Shown: positions 31,029 to 42,680 of the stretch, one piece after another | How the letters are laid out: each line of letters starts with the position of its first letter | Numbering within the stretch: the first letter of the stretch is position 1 | DNA from: Hsuehochloa calcarea | Taxonomy: Eukaryota; Streptophyta; Magnoliopsida; Poales; Poaceae | Assembly: GCA_036346395.1 (NCBI GenBank) | Contig: CM070604.1 | Span: forward strand, 30,531,662-30,595,661 | Direction of reading: 5' to 3' | Length of the DNA stretch: 64,000 nt | Position numbers and translations under genes: made by a program | Notes under the pieces: generated by a model | The model's database searches: none | Told to the model about the DNA's origin: nothing | What the model saw: only the letters and a program-made list of their open reading frames with translations

Positions 31029-31583
31029 AGGACCTGGTCGTAGATCATATTGCATTAAGGTTCGTCCGACATAATTTGTGTTTGTTCAGGAATCGTTATG
31101 TCCTGCTAGGAACTGCTAACGACTCGTGGTCGGAAAGGGCTTCTGAGTCACAATCGATTACGCATAAACCTAACGGGTCACACACTTAACGGGTTGGAAC
31201 AAAATGTGTTCGGATAGGATCCATCATGGGTACTTTATAAGGAGATACTTGAGGCTATTGGGAAATAGATGATATACGAGTTGACCTGAGTTGCTCCACC
31301 AAAACCCTAGCCGACATCTTCTTGAGAGCCTCGCCGTGCGACTTGGTGTTGGCACACTGGCATTCGGTTGTTCCTTCACTGAACGTGTGGATACTGTAGA
31401 GGTTCTACTGCGGTTGCTGTTGCGCTTAAGGATCATTCGCGATCTTCAAGAGGAACTGCAGAGATTGCTGGTGTCGATGATCGAGTACAACCATTTCACC
31501 GACGCGCTCTTCGTTGGATCGGCCTACTCCAACTATTCTTCCGCTGCACTATACATCTCGTGGTAATGATATGTGATCATCTA
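31029..31583 (+). mobile_element. Diverged Angela-like Copia LTR fragment (left part)
   Basis: From GACCTGGTCGTAGATCATAT it follows the Copia LTR at 27108-27780 in order (TTCGTCCGACAT, GGAATCGTTATGT, CTGCTAGGAACTGC), with its 5' half missing. It is interrupted at 31583 by the 4.4-kb solo LTR and resumes at 35974, ending GCTACCCGTGTCCCTACA at about 36044. Confidence 0.6.
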
Positions 31584-34500
31584 TGTGAGACCCCGGTTTA
31601 TCCGGCTTGTAATGCTTAACCATCCATTCGGTCCTAGCATCACAAAGCAGATAATCCGAGACTCGAGACATGTATACTTCCCAGAGTGCAGTATACACAC
31701 CTCATCACAAAATTTATGTATCAATTCCATTCATCCACATAGAACCGAAACACGTAATGTAATGTAAGTATTAATAATATTAAACCGAGTCATTACAAAA
31801 GAGAGGCCAACCGGCCAACAATAAAATAGACAACAATAATTAAACAGCGGAAGCAAAAGTGCCATAAGATGGCTACAACAAAAGAGCCAATCAGTGTGCC
31901 TTTAACCCACAAGGCAACCGACCGGACTGCCAAGCTAGTCGTTGAAACCACATCACATCTCACAAAAGTGAGGCCCTTGGGGCTCACCTTCCTCCCCTGC
32001 AAACAAAAGCAGCCGACAAAAGCCGGTGAGTACCTTGAATGTACTCGCAAGACTTACATGTGGAATAACAAACCTGTACATATACTACATGCAAGCTCAT
32101 TGAAGTGGAGGCTATATGTTTCATTTTTAGCATAAAGCAAGTTTCCATTTGCAATAATGTAATAGATTGAAAGCAATTTAACAAATCTGTTTTTAATGTT
32201 CAAATAAGCGCAAAAGACAACAATATAACAGTAGGTAGAAAACAACAACAATCCTGGAAGTGACTAAACCATTAGTCACCACAACAATAGCATGAATTAC
32301 CCATTCATGCCAACCATGTCAAATTTTAATTTAAAAGGTTGTAGTCTAACTCTTGCAAAACCTAACCAAGCGTGTCCATAACCTAGGACGAGGCTATTCG
32401 AATAGTTTTATCCCTGCAGGGTGTACCATTTTACCCACACGCTAGACCGCCTTTTTGCCAAGCTATTAAGCACACTTCCTTAGGTATGCCGGCACGGCTA
32501 AGTCCTACGAGACGTTTCCAATATTATGTATTAACTTCGAGTCGCCCGTATGGATAGAAACCCATACGTTGTGTCGGGGTCGTGGCTCAGCCTCGGACAA
32601 CTACCCGTCACGGGTAAAGCCTTGGACAACTGCGACGCCCCTCGAGGTGGAGAGTCCATCCCGGAAACTCCACCACCGCACACCCAAACACAAGAACACA
32701 ATTCCTTTTTCACACAACACACACAACGCTCCTCCTGCGACTCGGAGATAACACACTCCAAAGTACTAGGTCAAGAGGGGTCCCATATAACCCTCATGTG
32801 GTTAGTACGCAAAAGTGCTTGGAGAGTGTGACACAAGATGTTCGGTCCTTGTTGACTTAGGCAAGACATCCACAAACCCAATAACCCACCATCCAACCAC
32901 TTGCCCAAGTCCAAAACAATATTTTTCCATTTTCAGATTTTGACTTTACAAAATAACAAAGCATAAGTGCTGGACATAATGGAATAATAATAAGATGTGT
33001 GCTCAAGATCATCGACTACAATCGATGATCGCCCATTACTACCGAAACTAAGCATTTCTAAGCAATTTCAAATCGTAATCTACTAAGTGACAAGAGCTCA
33101 TCCATCGAACTCAAATCACAGCAAATAACCTAAGCTCAAGGTAGTAGAGGGTAAACAATTCCTACAGATTATGCAACTATAGGATACTAACCATAATTCA
33201 ACACAAAATAGCAATGCATACATACAAGTTGAAATCAATATATTAGACTTGAAAAATAATGGGATTAACATGATCAAACTGCTTGCCTGATTGAAGTTGC
33301 CCTGTTTGCTGGGGATCACTCTCGGTGTTAATGTGCTCTTCGGATCCTATCGAAAGAACCAAAAAGAACCAATAAGGCAAAAGAAACCGAAAAGATCCAA
33401 CAGTCAACTTCAACAAAAAGTTCTCAAATTTTTACAGTAGAAAGAGCAAGATTTTTAGGAACTAAAGCAACAAGAACCAATTGATTTGGATTCTCAATGC
33501 CAAAGATATGACCAAAACAATTTTGCTCAGCTTTTATAAATCAAAAATGCCACTATTCACCTAAGCAATGATTTAAACGCAATTTTCTAGAATGATACAG
33601 CTACTGAAATTTTTATGATAAATCAAGCATCTTATAAGATGAACAGCCCCACTGGATTCATCTCATTTGGAGCTTGCAATAATTATTTATGAGTTTTCTA
33701 AGATTCACTATTTTTCTGTTGCAAAGATAATCAGTTTAATGTTTACTTTCAAAATAAAACTTTTCTGCTACTTAGATAAATGAGCAACCTATACTGGAAA
33801 TAAGTTTACTAAGAATGAAAAATAAAGGCACTGGTTTTATCATTTTTGAAGTTACCGAAAATTACTTATGCATTTTAGAAGATAAACTATTTTTCAGTTG
33901 ATAAATAACTCTACCCGAGAAATATAACCCAGATAAACGACGTGGAAGAACATGGGCCGAAGATCATCGATCCAACAGCCCACACGCGCAGCAACAGAGC
34001 GAACGCGCCACCCTTAAGCATCAACCGTTGGATGAAAAATCAACGAACCAGACGCCAAAGGATGTCCGGCGGTCCGAACATTTACACGCACATGAACCGT
34101 TGATCTTGGATCCAACGGTCCACGCGGATCGAACCGTTCGAACGGTCCGGACGTTCATTCAGATCTGGACCGTTGATCTTAGATCAAACGGGTCACAGAC
34201 CGAGACGCGCGACGAGTTCAAAACTCCGCGTGAATGTGAGCCGTAGATCCTAGGATCGACGGTCCACATCGATTCGCGTTCAAACTTCATCCCAGATTTC
34301 GTCCGACAAAAATGACGGGGAAGAACGGCTCGCCGCCGGCGGCTCCGGCCGCGGCGGTGCGAGCATGTGCCCAAAATGGGTTCCTAGCACTCTTGCGCAC
34401 CAAATGGCACCAAAGAAATCGGTTGCGGTGGTCCAGAACGCCGGCAAGCCGGAGACGACCGAAGTGACCGCAAAAGACCGAAAACGAAAAACGCAAACGA

Positions 34501-35968
34501 GCTCAGCTGCGGTCCAAGGGAGCGAGTGCCAAGCAACTAGGGACTAATAAGAAGTTACCTGAGCCCAAAGAATGCACAGAGGAAGGTCGAATCGGCTCGG
34601 GTGAAGAAAATGAAGATTTCGGCCGGAAAGAGGGAAATCCGAAATTGATCTGCTCTCTGCAAGCAAACGAAAAATTGAGTGAGGGCTATTGCTCACAGAG
34701 AGGAGAGAAAGCTAAGGCAGCCAGGAATTTGAGTGAGAAAGACCGGAGCACCACTTTCACCGAAGAGGTTGGAGCTTCAACAATGGCGGCCGAGAGAAAA
34801 ACCACGAAGGAGTTTACTCAGTGAACTAGCAGTGATGCTGAAGCTCAAGGGTGTTCAAAGGATGCTAAGGAAGCCACTGGAGGAGTCTTATAGCCGAAGG
34901 AGCAAGAGGGGAGCAACGACATTAAAAATGGCGATGCACTGTGCTGAGGTCGGCCGAGAGCGACGGGGGCAGGTAAAAGCAGTTGAGACGATGACTATAG
35001 AGGCGACCGGACGGGAGCAATAAGTGCGGAAGAGCCGTTGGCCGAAAGCTTGAGGTGACCCTGCTCTGCCGAAGTGTACTGTGCACGCCACCACTGTTGA
35101 CTTTGGCCGAGCGCGCTCGAGCGGAGGAGGACGAAAGAGGACAGCCGTTGGATTTAATCGGACGGCTGAATTAGAACGGGTTGATTATAACGATTCGATC
35201 GCGCGCTTGATCTCGGGCCGTTGATTTGGATCCTACGGTTCACGTTGCGCGAGGCGTTCAGATAGTCCGAACGTTCACGCGATTGTGGACCCTCGATTTA
35301 GAATCCAACGGTTCAAATGGATCGGCACGCTCGGATGGTCCGAACGTTCCTGCGAACGTGGGCCATTCGATGCCGATCCAACGATTCACCACACTCGCGC
35401 CCGAACGACCGAGCCGGTGCGTTTAGTTGACTGAACCAAATCAAGTGGCTTGAGCCCGAGTTTGATTCGAACCCGAAGAACAGTAAAGATTGATTTTTGA
35501 GTTATTTGCTGAGCTGAGTTAGGAAAATTAATTGAGATAGCAAACAAGCTCCAGTATTTATGAAATTTTAACTGGAGGTTGCTGACTGGATGATGAACCT
35601 TATATAAAATTTTCAGAGACTTTTATGCACTGCATTTTTCTCCAAAAATTCCAGAAGGCTATATGTAGAGTTTGACCAAGGTTTGACTGGCCTAAAAAAT
35701 TATCAAATAATTTCTAAAAATCATGAGATAATTCAGAGGTGCTGCCAAGCCTCCCAAGAACTCAGGGAAAAGATTTCCAAGGGTTTGGCAAAAGACCTTT
35801 GCCAAGCAGGGTTTTTGATTAGAGTCAAAAAGGAATTTAAATGGGATTTTCCATAATTCTTTTGAAAAGAATTACCAAAAATGACCAAGGCTTCAAGATG
35901 CAAGAAAAGTTTTAATTTATTCTGATTTTCTTACATTTGAAACACAAACCCATATTTGGGATGTTACA
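31584..35968 (-). mobile_element. Solo LTR of a Tekay-like Gypsy, 4.4 kb (second copy)
   Basis: Begins TGTGAGACCCCGGTTTATCC and ends GGGATGTTACA like 15803-19838. It is flanked by ATCTA at 31579-31583 and 35969-35973. It is longer than the first copy by about 350 bp. The GATCCAACGG clusters are at 33965-34290 and 35145-35390. No primer site, polypurine tract or coding domain is seen, so it is a solo LTR. The two copies are clearly homologous end to end but differ by many substitutions and indels. Confidence 0.9.
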
Positions 35969-35973
35969 ATCTA

Positions 35974-36336
35974 CTTATTTGGCTTTCTGGTTTACGTGGT
36001 AGATATTTGAATTGTTACTATCATAGGCTACCCGTGTCCCTACATTTGACCCACGTCAATCTGAGCCCCAGAGCTCTTTGACGCAATCTCCCCACTCAAT
36101 TTCAGTTTTGTTTCACAGGAGCCACTGCATTCCCTCATCTCCTTAGTCCCGGCCGACCCCTTTGTCGCCGTCCTTCTACACCTTCAACCGCATGTTTTCC
36201 CCACCGCCGTTCAGGAATAGTTAAATGCCTAATTGCCATTAAGCCTACTTGGATATTTTTGAATGACATGTTGACATGTACCCTTAGATACAATAGGTTG
36301 GGTAAGCTTAGTTGGACATTATTGTAATACCAACAT
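35974..36336. other. End of the diverged Copia LTR, then unassigned DNA
   Basis: 35974-36044 completes the LTR fragment begun at 31029. From 36045 to 36336 I see no gene or element I can name. Confidence 0.45.
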
Positions 36337-36793
36337 GTGATGAACCACAGAGGTCCTGATTTGGCCCGATCTTTCGATGATAAAATAAATTTGGTAGAAG
36401 TCGCTCAACTCTCACGATCCTGGCTACAAACTCGCAAGGCTCGACACCAAGCAATCGCTGAACTGCTCAACAAGTCATTATCAACCATTCATGAATACTC
36501 GGATGACCTGATCACGAAGATCAACTCCTGCATACACTGAAGAAGCACGCAAGAATAAGGTAAAAAAACACAATCTGATGTATTGCAAATATGAATAAAA
36601 TAGGTGTTGATAAGTGGGGTTTCAAAGATGATGTCACTGTTATTCTCACCGAACAAGAGGACAAAGTATAAAGTAGCAAAGCTAAACTTCAATCAACAAA
36701 ATCCAAATTTTGCTAAAGGGTGGCGGCTCCTATATGAGGAGGGAAGCCAGGAGGTGCAAACCCTAGGGGGTACATTTCATGTGGAGGTGGTAC
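36337..36793. repeat. Gypsy LTR fragment, copy 1
   Basis: Starts TGATGAACCACAGAGG and resembles the opening of the Gypsy-1 LTR (TGATGAGTCACGG..CCCGATCTTCCGAT). The part from about 36450 (AAGCAATCGCTGAACTGCTC) is repeated at 39138-39480. It is cut by the minus-strand Copia LTR at 36794. Confidence 0.6.
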
Positions 36794-38429
36794 TGTTCAC
36801 TGAAGGGATCGCGACAATGCTACGATAGCACAAACAAAAATTTTACCGCGTAACCAAGGAACCACAGCTAGAAATAGATCACGAGATTACCGCTAGACGC
36901 GCCGACTCATAGCGGAAGTAGAGTCGTTGTAGCGAGTTGATGCAGTCGTAGTCATACTCACGACGCGTCTCCTCCTTCGAGTGGTCGTACTCACCGCGCG
37001 TCTGCTTCTTCAAGTGGTCGTACTCACCACGTGACTTCTCCTCCGACTCCGGTGATCAATCACAAGTTGCAGATCGTCCTTTTGCTGATGCTTCTCAACA
37101 ACACCTCCGAGGTATCCACACGTACGGGGCAGGATCACCACGTGCTGGAGTGCTAGCACCGGCAGCGTGGTTGAGAAGGCGTGGCTATTAGGGTTTTGAA
37201 AGTTCTTCCAAAGATCATCCTGACCCGACACCCCATGCCACCGGCCCTCTTTATATAGGCATCCATGATGGGTCTCGAACCTGAGGCCCATTAGGAGCTC
37301 GTGGCCTATAAGAATTCGGATCACCATCCAAAACAAATCATGACCCATTAAGTGTGGGACCCCACAGGTTCATGTCTAATCGGTTATGACTCGGAAACTC
37401 TTTTCCGATTACTAGTCGTTAGCGGTACCTAGCAGCACATAACGATTCCCAAATACACATAGAAAATATTGGACGAATCTTGATGTAATATGATCTATGA
37501 TCAGGTCCTCATCACTTATGACCAGTTCGTATCTCTATACGACCAGGTTCTAATTGGTCATGACCAGATCGTAACTCCTTACGACCAGGTTCTTACCATT
37601 ATGTGATTACGTTCGATCAATCTACGAGTAGATCGTATCTCCATACGACTAGCCCGTAACTGATCGAACTAAGCGACCTACTCATGCATTCTCCCTTTGC
37701 CTCACGATGTTTGGTTGAACTCTAGGTGAGAGATGTGTCATCCATGGACTGTTCAATACTTTCCCAATTGAGTGTCGGATAACTTCATGTGGTCGACACT
37801 TCGACCACTAGTGGCATGGCTATGCACTTACTTTATCTGATCACCACGAGGGGCCCAGAGACATCTCTCCTGTTATGCAAGAAGGGGCAAATCCCATCTC
37901 GATCAGTCACATCCCTCCGCATGTTTCGTAGCATACCCGAAAGCTACGTTTATAACTACCCAGTTACGAGTAGCGTTTGGCAACCCCTAAGAGTGCTATT
38001 ACACATGTAGGGAACCATGCTGATCTCAGGTCTAAGGATTATACATCATCATTACTTGAGACCAACTAATGACACAAAGATTTATAACAATCTCAATAGT
38101 GTCTCAATGATGGGTCTATCCAGCTCCATGTTCTCTAACATGTGCTCACATTATTGATTCGATATCCCTATATCCATGACTGGTGAAACCAGGACATCAA
38201 CCAATACATGTGCTAGTCATAGAGTCACTGATGTTCCGACCAGTGACCTCTGACCAGGGATACATTTATAATGACATCATATAAGTTAAAGAGTTCCACC
38301 AACAAGTCACATACTTATTGATCTATAACAAATGATTCATTCAAGGAACATGATAACATATTTATCAAAATCATGAACATAATAAAATATCATCATCTCT
38401 ATGATTGCCTCTAGGGCATATTTCCAACA
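36794..38429 (-). repeat. 3' LTR of a truncated Angela-like Copia
   Basis: Inverse copy of 26190-27815. On the minus strand it runs TGTTGGAAATATGCC (38429) to GTGAACA (36794), 1636 bp. Directly to its right, on the minus strand, AGTGGAAGTGGGAGAC is the polypurine tract. This makes it the 3' LTR of an element whose interior lies at 38430-38735. Confidence 0.85.
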
Positions 38430-38735
38430 GTCTCCCACTTCCACTAGAGTCAATCATTTAAGTTCTAATACCGACAGCTCTTGTGTGCGCCTCATGCTTT
38501 GGCTGTGAGAGTGGCTTAGTCAACGGATCAGCAACATTTGAATCCGTATGAACTTTGCATATCTTAACATCTCCTCTATCGACCAGTTAGCGAATGAGAT
38601 GATAATGTCTAAGTATGTGTTTGGAGTTCTGATGGGATCTCGGCTCCTTAGTCTGCGTAATGGCTCCATTATTGTTACAATAGAGATCCACTGGGCACAG
38701 GGCACTTGGAACTACACCCAACTCAGTAATGAAAT
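38430..38735 (-). pseudogene. Copia RNase H C-terminus (truncated)
   Basis: Minus strand. DLYCNNNGAITQTKEPRSHQ then NSKHILRHYHLIR matches the Copia RNase H motif 'YCDNNGAIAQAKEPRSHQKSKHI.RRYHLIREI'. After the MLLIR-type frame change comes the usual tail with VADPLTKPLSQ-like sequence near the polypurine tract. The element is cut off at about 38735, so gag, integrase and RT are absent. RNase H is part of the pol polyprotein; this remnant has no activity by itself. Confidence 0.75.
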
Positions 38736-38739
38736 GCAT

Positions 38740-39137
38740 ATGAGCATGAGCATGATTATGTAGTCGCATACATGGATAATGAAATGAGTATGTTGGTTAA
38801 TGAGGTTTTGCACTAATGGAATGTTAATGATGGAAATGATGATATGGTTATGTTTAGGTAAGAATGGTAGTATTTATCGTTTGTATTATGTGCTTGCTGA
38901 GTCTTCGGACTCACACTTGTTTGCTTTGGTTTTTTAGGTGAACGCCGTAGATGACCTGCACTGGGATGGGAGAGTAGCGCATCCTCGTCACATGTAGTCA
39001 CAAATCCAAACCATCCTCCCTAGATAATTCACTTGTGCTGTATTATGACTAGTTGTTAATTTAGCTGCACAAAGTTTGTAATGAATAAGGTGTAGTGGTA
39101 GCATTCCAGGCCCGGATGACGGGCCAGGGTGTTACAA
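38740..39137 (+). repeat. Gypsy LTR tail fragment
   Basis: Ends GGGCCAGGGTGTTACA at 39136, the 3' end typical of Tekay/Del LTRs. The left part is truncated at the junction with the Copia fragment. Confidence 0.5.
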
Positions 39138-39761
39138 CCACGCAATCGCTGAACTGCTCGACAAGTCATTATCAACAATGCACGAATACTCGGATGACCC
39201 GATCACGAAGATCAACTCATGCATACACCGAAGAAGCACGCAAAAACAAGGTAAAAATGTAATACGATGTATTGCAAATATGAATAAAATTGGTATTGAT
39301 AAGTTGGGTTTTGAAGACGATGTCACTATTATTCTCGCCAAACAAGAGGAGAAAGTATAAAGTAGCAAAGCTAAACTCAATCAACAAAACTCAAATTTTG
39401 CTAATGGATAGTGGCTGCTATATGAGGAGGGCCGCCAGGAGGTGCAAACCCTAGGGGGTACTGTTAACAGTACTGTTCATGTGAATAGTATGAGCTCCCT
39501 ATGGTGGTCGACGAGCATATGGGCCTATTCATTACATAGCCCATGGGCAAACAAGATGTGATGCAGCACCAGGGTATGCAGACGTAGTACGATGGCATGT
39601 AGACACATTTCGGCTCGTAGGAGTAGAAGTAGCTCGGTCCAATTGGGGAATATGGTATTGCAGCAGCCGAAAGTCCTATAGGAGAAGATGTGGTTGAAGT
39701 AGAGGATGCAGTGCAGCGGCTCAATGCAGTGGTTGCGTCCTTAGGGTTGATGTCCTCATCA
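39138..39761. repeat. Gypsy LTR fragment, copy 2
   Basis: 39138-39480 repeats 36450-36790 (CGCAATCGCTGAACTGCTCG, ATGAATAAAATTGGT, CAGGAGGTGCAAACCCTAGG). It continues to TTGATGTCCTCATCA, the same end as the Gypsy-1 LTR (GGATGTCCTCATCA). The two fragments are either parts of two LTRs or one LTR partly duplicated around an insertion. Confidence 0.55.
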
Positions 39762-39917
39762 ACATGGGTGCCTATTATGCTTAGTCATGCTTTAGTTATG
39801 CGATGGTCTCTTGATCACGCGATGCAATGATGATAAATTTGACTAAATTAACGATGAAATTGTGGCATAGACACTATTTATAAAAGTTGTTGTGCCATGA
39901 CAAGGGTTGCCATTTGG

Positions 39918-41025
39918 TCGGGTTGAACCAAAAATGATTTTATACTCGGGCGAGTGATCGTGCAGTAAAGGGGATAATTTTGTGATGTGGTTGCTTTACC
40001 TGAGTAGTCGATAAGGAATTAACCTTTTATGCCATTGATCTGGTCCATACCGTACAACGACAAATCTATTTGTGGGGTAGACTTGGCCAACTAATTAGCA
40101 ATATTTTGATTTGGTTCTATTTGAGTTGATGAGCAGCATAAGAAGGGGCCAGATTGAGGCAAGTCCTTAGCGAGCAAAACTGAGTCAAAACGGAGCTTTG
40201 TAAAGGCATTGTGATAGTCTCTCCTTGATTCACATGTCCAAGAAAACGTGTGTACATATCAAGACAATTATCTCTTGTGGGTCAAGGTATACAACATCTG
40301 TAGAGTGTTAAAAACTATTCGAATAGCCGTGTCCCTGGTTATGGATAATGTCTGGTGATTTCACACGAGGAGTAGATTTTATCAAAAATGTTAGAATGGT
40401 TTGGTTGAAAAGTGAACGGGTTGTTCACTGGTCGTTGGTTGGAAAGTGAACTGGGTGTTTACGAGTTGTTTCAGAGAACTTGATTACTTATGTACTAACC
40501 TTCTAAATCATGCTTTACAATCTACTTACTGTATTTTCTGTCGATATTGCTTTATGCAAAATAGCCATAAAGCTATCCTTATCGAGCCTTGTATGAATAC
40601 TATTTACATACTGTTCCCTACAACTTGCTGAGTACTTTATGTACTCACGGCTTACGCCATTTGTTGATCAGTCGCCAAAGAAGAACTAGGCCACACCGAA
40701 TTCTACGAGGAAGACTACTCTGAAGACTATACGAACTTGGTCGCGTCCTTCACTCGATTGTCTGTGGGTTTGTCAGATGGCCTCTACGAGTTGCTCATTT
40801 TTGTTGCAAGTGTATCTTTTGTCTTTAGCTCTACGTGGCAAACTCTGTAAAACCTTGACCATAAGATCATTTTGCTACTAAGTAATATTATTTTGTCTGC
40901 TTCTTTAGCTATGTTGTTGTATGGTTAAGAGTACACCAATACTGCAAATGTGTGAGCTACCTACTGATCTGGGACTAGTCAGAATGCACATAGGGTCCCA
41001 GAGTTGCATATCCGGGGTCTCGACA
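39918..41025 (+). repeat. Gypsy LTR (5' copy) of a collapsed element
   Basis: 1108 bp repeated at 41576-42680. It ends CCGGGGTCTCGACA and is followed by a primer site, so it is a 5' LTR end. Blocks such as GATTCACATGTC..AAGACAATTATCT match the Gypsy-2 LTRs loosely. The left boundary is where the repeat starts and may not be the true LTR start. Confidence 0.75.
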
Positions 41026-41575
41026 GAGGTGGTATCAGAGCCATATTGACATCAAGATGTAACGTTAGTTAGCATGGTCGTTTTAGTCGAAAGTTTCAAA
41101 CTTTACTTTCTAAATCAAATCAACCGATTAACATGAATAGATATTCTTTTCTCGTCTTATTCTATTCTTTTCTCATCTTATTCTAATCTTTTCTCATATC
41201 ATCCATAAGTTTTTGCATCCTATCTCTTCTGAAACTTTGTTTTTGAATATAAATTGATCTTTCTCACTTCAGTAATCTCTATAGGATCGAGTTTTTGTGA
41301 TCAAAGCGATGGATGCGCTTGAAGTTTCAAGAGATGCCGTGTGTTTCACGTCGACCGCCCTTATAAGATAGATTATTAGTGTTGTACAAAAGTATCCTTC
41401 CTAGTTTTAGTATTGTTTGGTCCGTAATAGGATCTTTTTGAGTAAGTGTCGTTTTTATTGCTTCTTGATAGGTTTTTGACTATTTGTTCGTTGGGCAAAA
41501 CCAGTTTTCTCCAGTCAGATTGCTCTGTCTTTATCATTTGTTCCCTCTCATCTGTGTGCTTTTCCATCTCACATA
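41026..41575 (+). other. Interior of the collapsed Gypsy, about 550 bp
   Basis: Contains the primer site and leader only. No gag or pol motif is visible. An internal deletion runs from the leader straight into the second LTR copy. Confidence 0.6.
41030..41042 (+). other. Primer binding site of the collapsed Gypsy
   Basis: TGGTATCAGAGCC, four bases after the LTR end at 41025. Confidence 0.85.
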
Positions 41576-42680
41576 TCGGGTTGAACCAAAAATGATTTTA
41601 TACTCAGGCGAGTCATCATGCAGTAAAGTGAATGATTTTGGGATGTGGTTGCCTCATCTGAGTAGTCTCTAAGGACTTAACTTTGTGCACCATTGATCTT
41701 GGCCATACCGTACAACAAGTTTATTTATGGGGTGGACTTGGCCAACTAATTAACAATGCTTTGATTTAGTTCTGTTTGGGTTGATGTGCGGCGTAAGAGG
41801 GGGCCAGATCGAGGTGAATCCGTAGCGAGCAGAACTGAGTCAAACAGTGCTTTGTAAATGCCTTGTGATAGTCTCTCCTAGATTCACATGTCTAAGGAAA
41901 CATGTGTACATGTTAAGACAATTATCTATTTTGGGTCAAACTGTACAACCTCTGTAGAGTGTTAAAAACTATTCGAGTAGCCGTGTCCCCGGTTATGGAC
42001 AATGCCCGGTGATTTCACAAGAGGGGTAGATTTTATCAAAAATGTTAGAATGGTTTGGTTGGGAAGTAAACGGGTTGTTCACTGGTCGTTTGTTAGGGAG
42101 TGGACAGAGTGTTCACGGGTTGTTTCAAAGAACTTGAATACTTATGTATTAACCTTTTAAATCATGCTTTACAATTTACTTACTGTATTTACTATCGATA
42201 TTGCTTTTTGTAAAATATCCATAAAGCTATCCTTGTCGAGCCTTGCATGAATACTATTTGTATACTGTTCCTTACAACTTGCTGAGTACTTTATGTACTC
42301 ACGGCTTACACCACTTGTTGTTCAGTTGCTGAAGAAGTACCAGGCAACACCGAGTTCTACGAGGAAGACTACTCTACAGACTATGCGAACTAGGTCGCGT
42401 CCTCCACTCGATTGCATGTGGGCATGTTGGATGGCCTCTACGAGTTGCACATTTCCACTACAAGTTTACCTTTTTCCTTTAGCCTTGCGTGGCAAACTCT
42501 GTAAAACCTTGACCATAAGGTCCTTTTGCTACTAAGTACTATTGTTTTGTTTGCTTCTTTAGCTATGTTGTTGTATAGTTATGAGTACACCAATGTTACA
42601 ACTGTGTGAGCCAGCTACTGATCTAGGACTAGTTCAGAATGTACAGAGGGTCCCAGAGTTGTATAGCTAGGGTCCCGACA
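41576..42680 (+). repeat. Gypsy LTR (second copy) of a collapsed element
   Basis: TCGGGTTGAACCAAAAATGA to GGTCCCGACA, matching 39918-41025 along its whole length with scattered differences. Confidence 0.75.
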
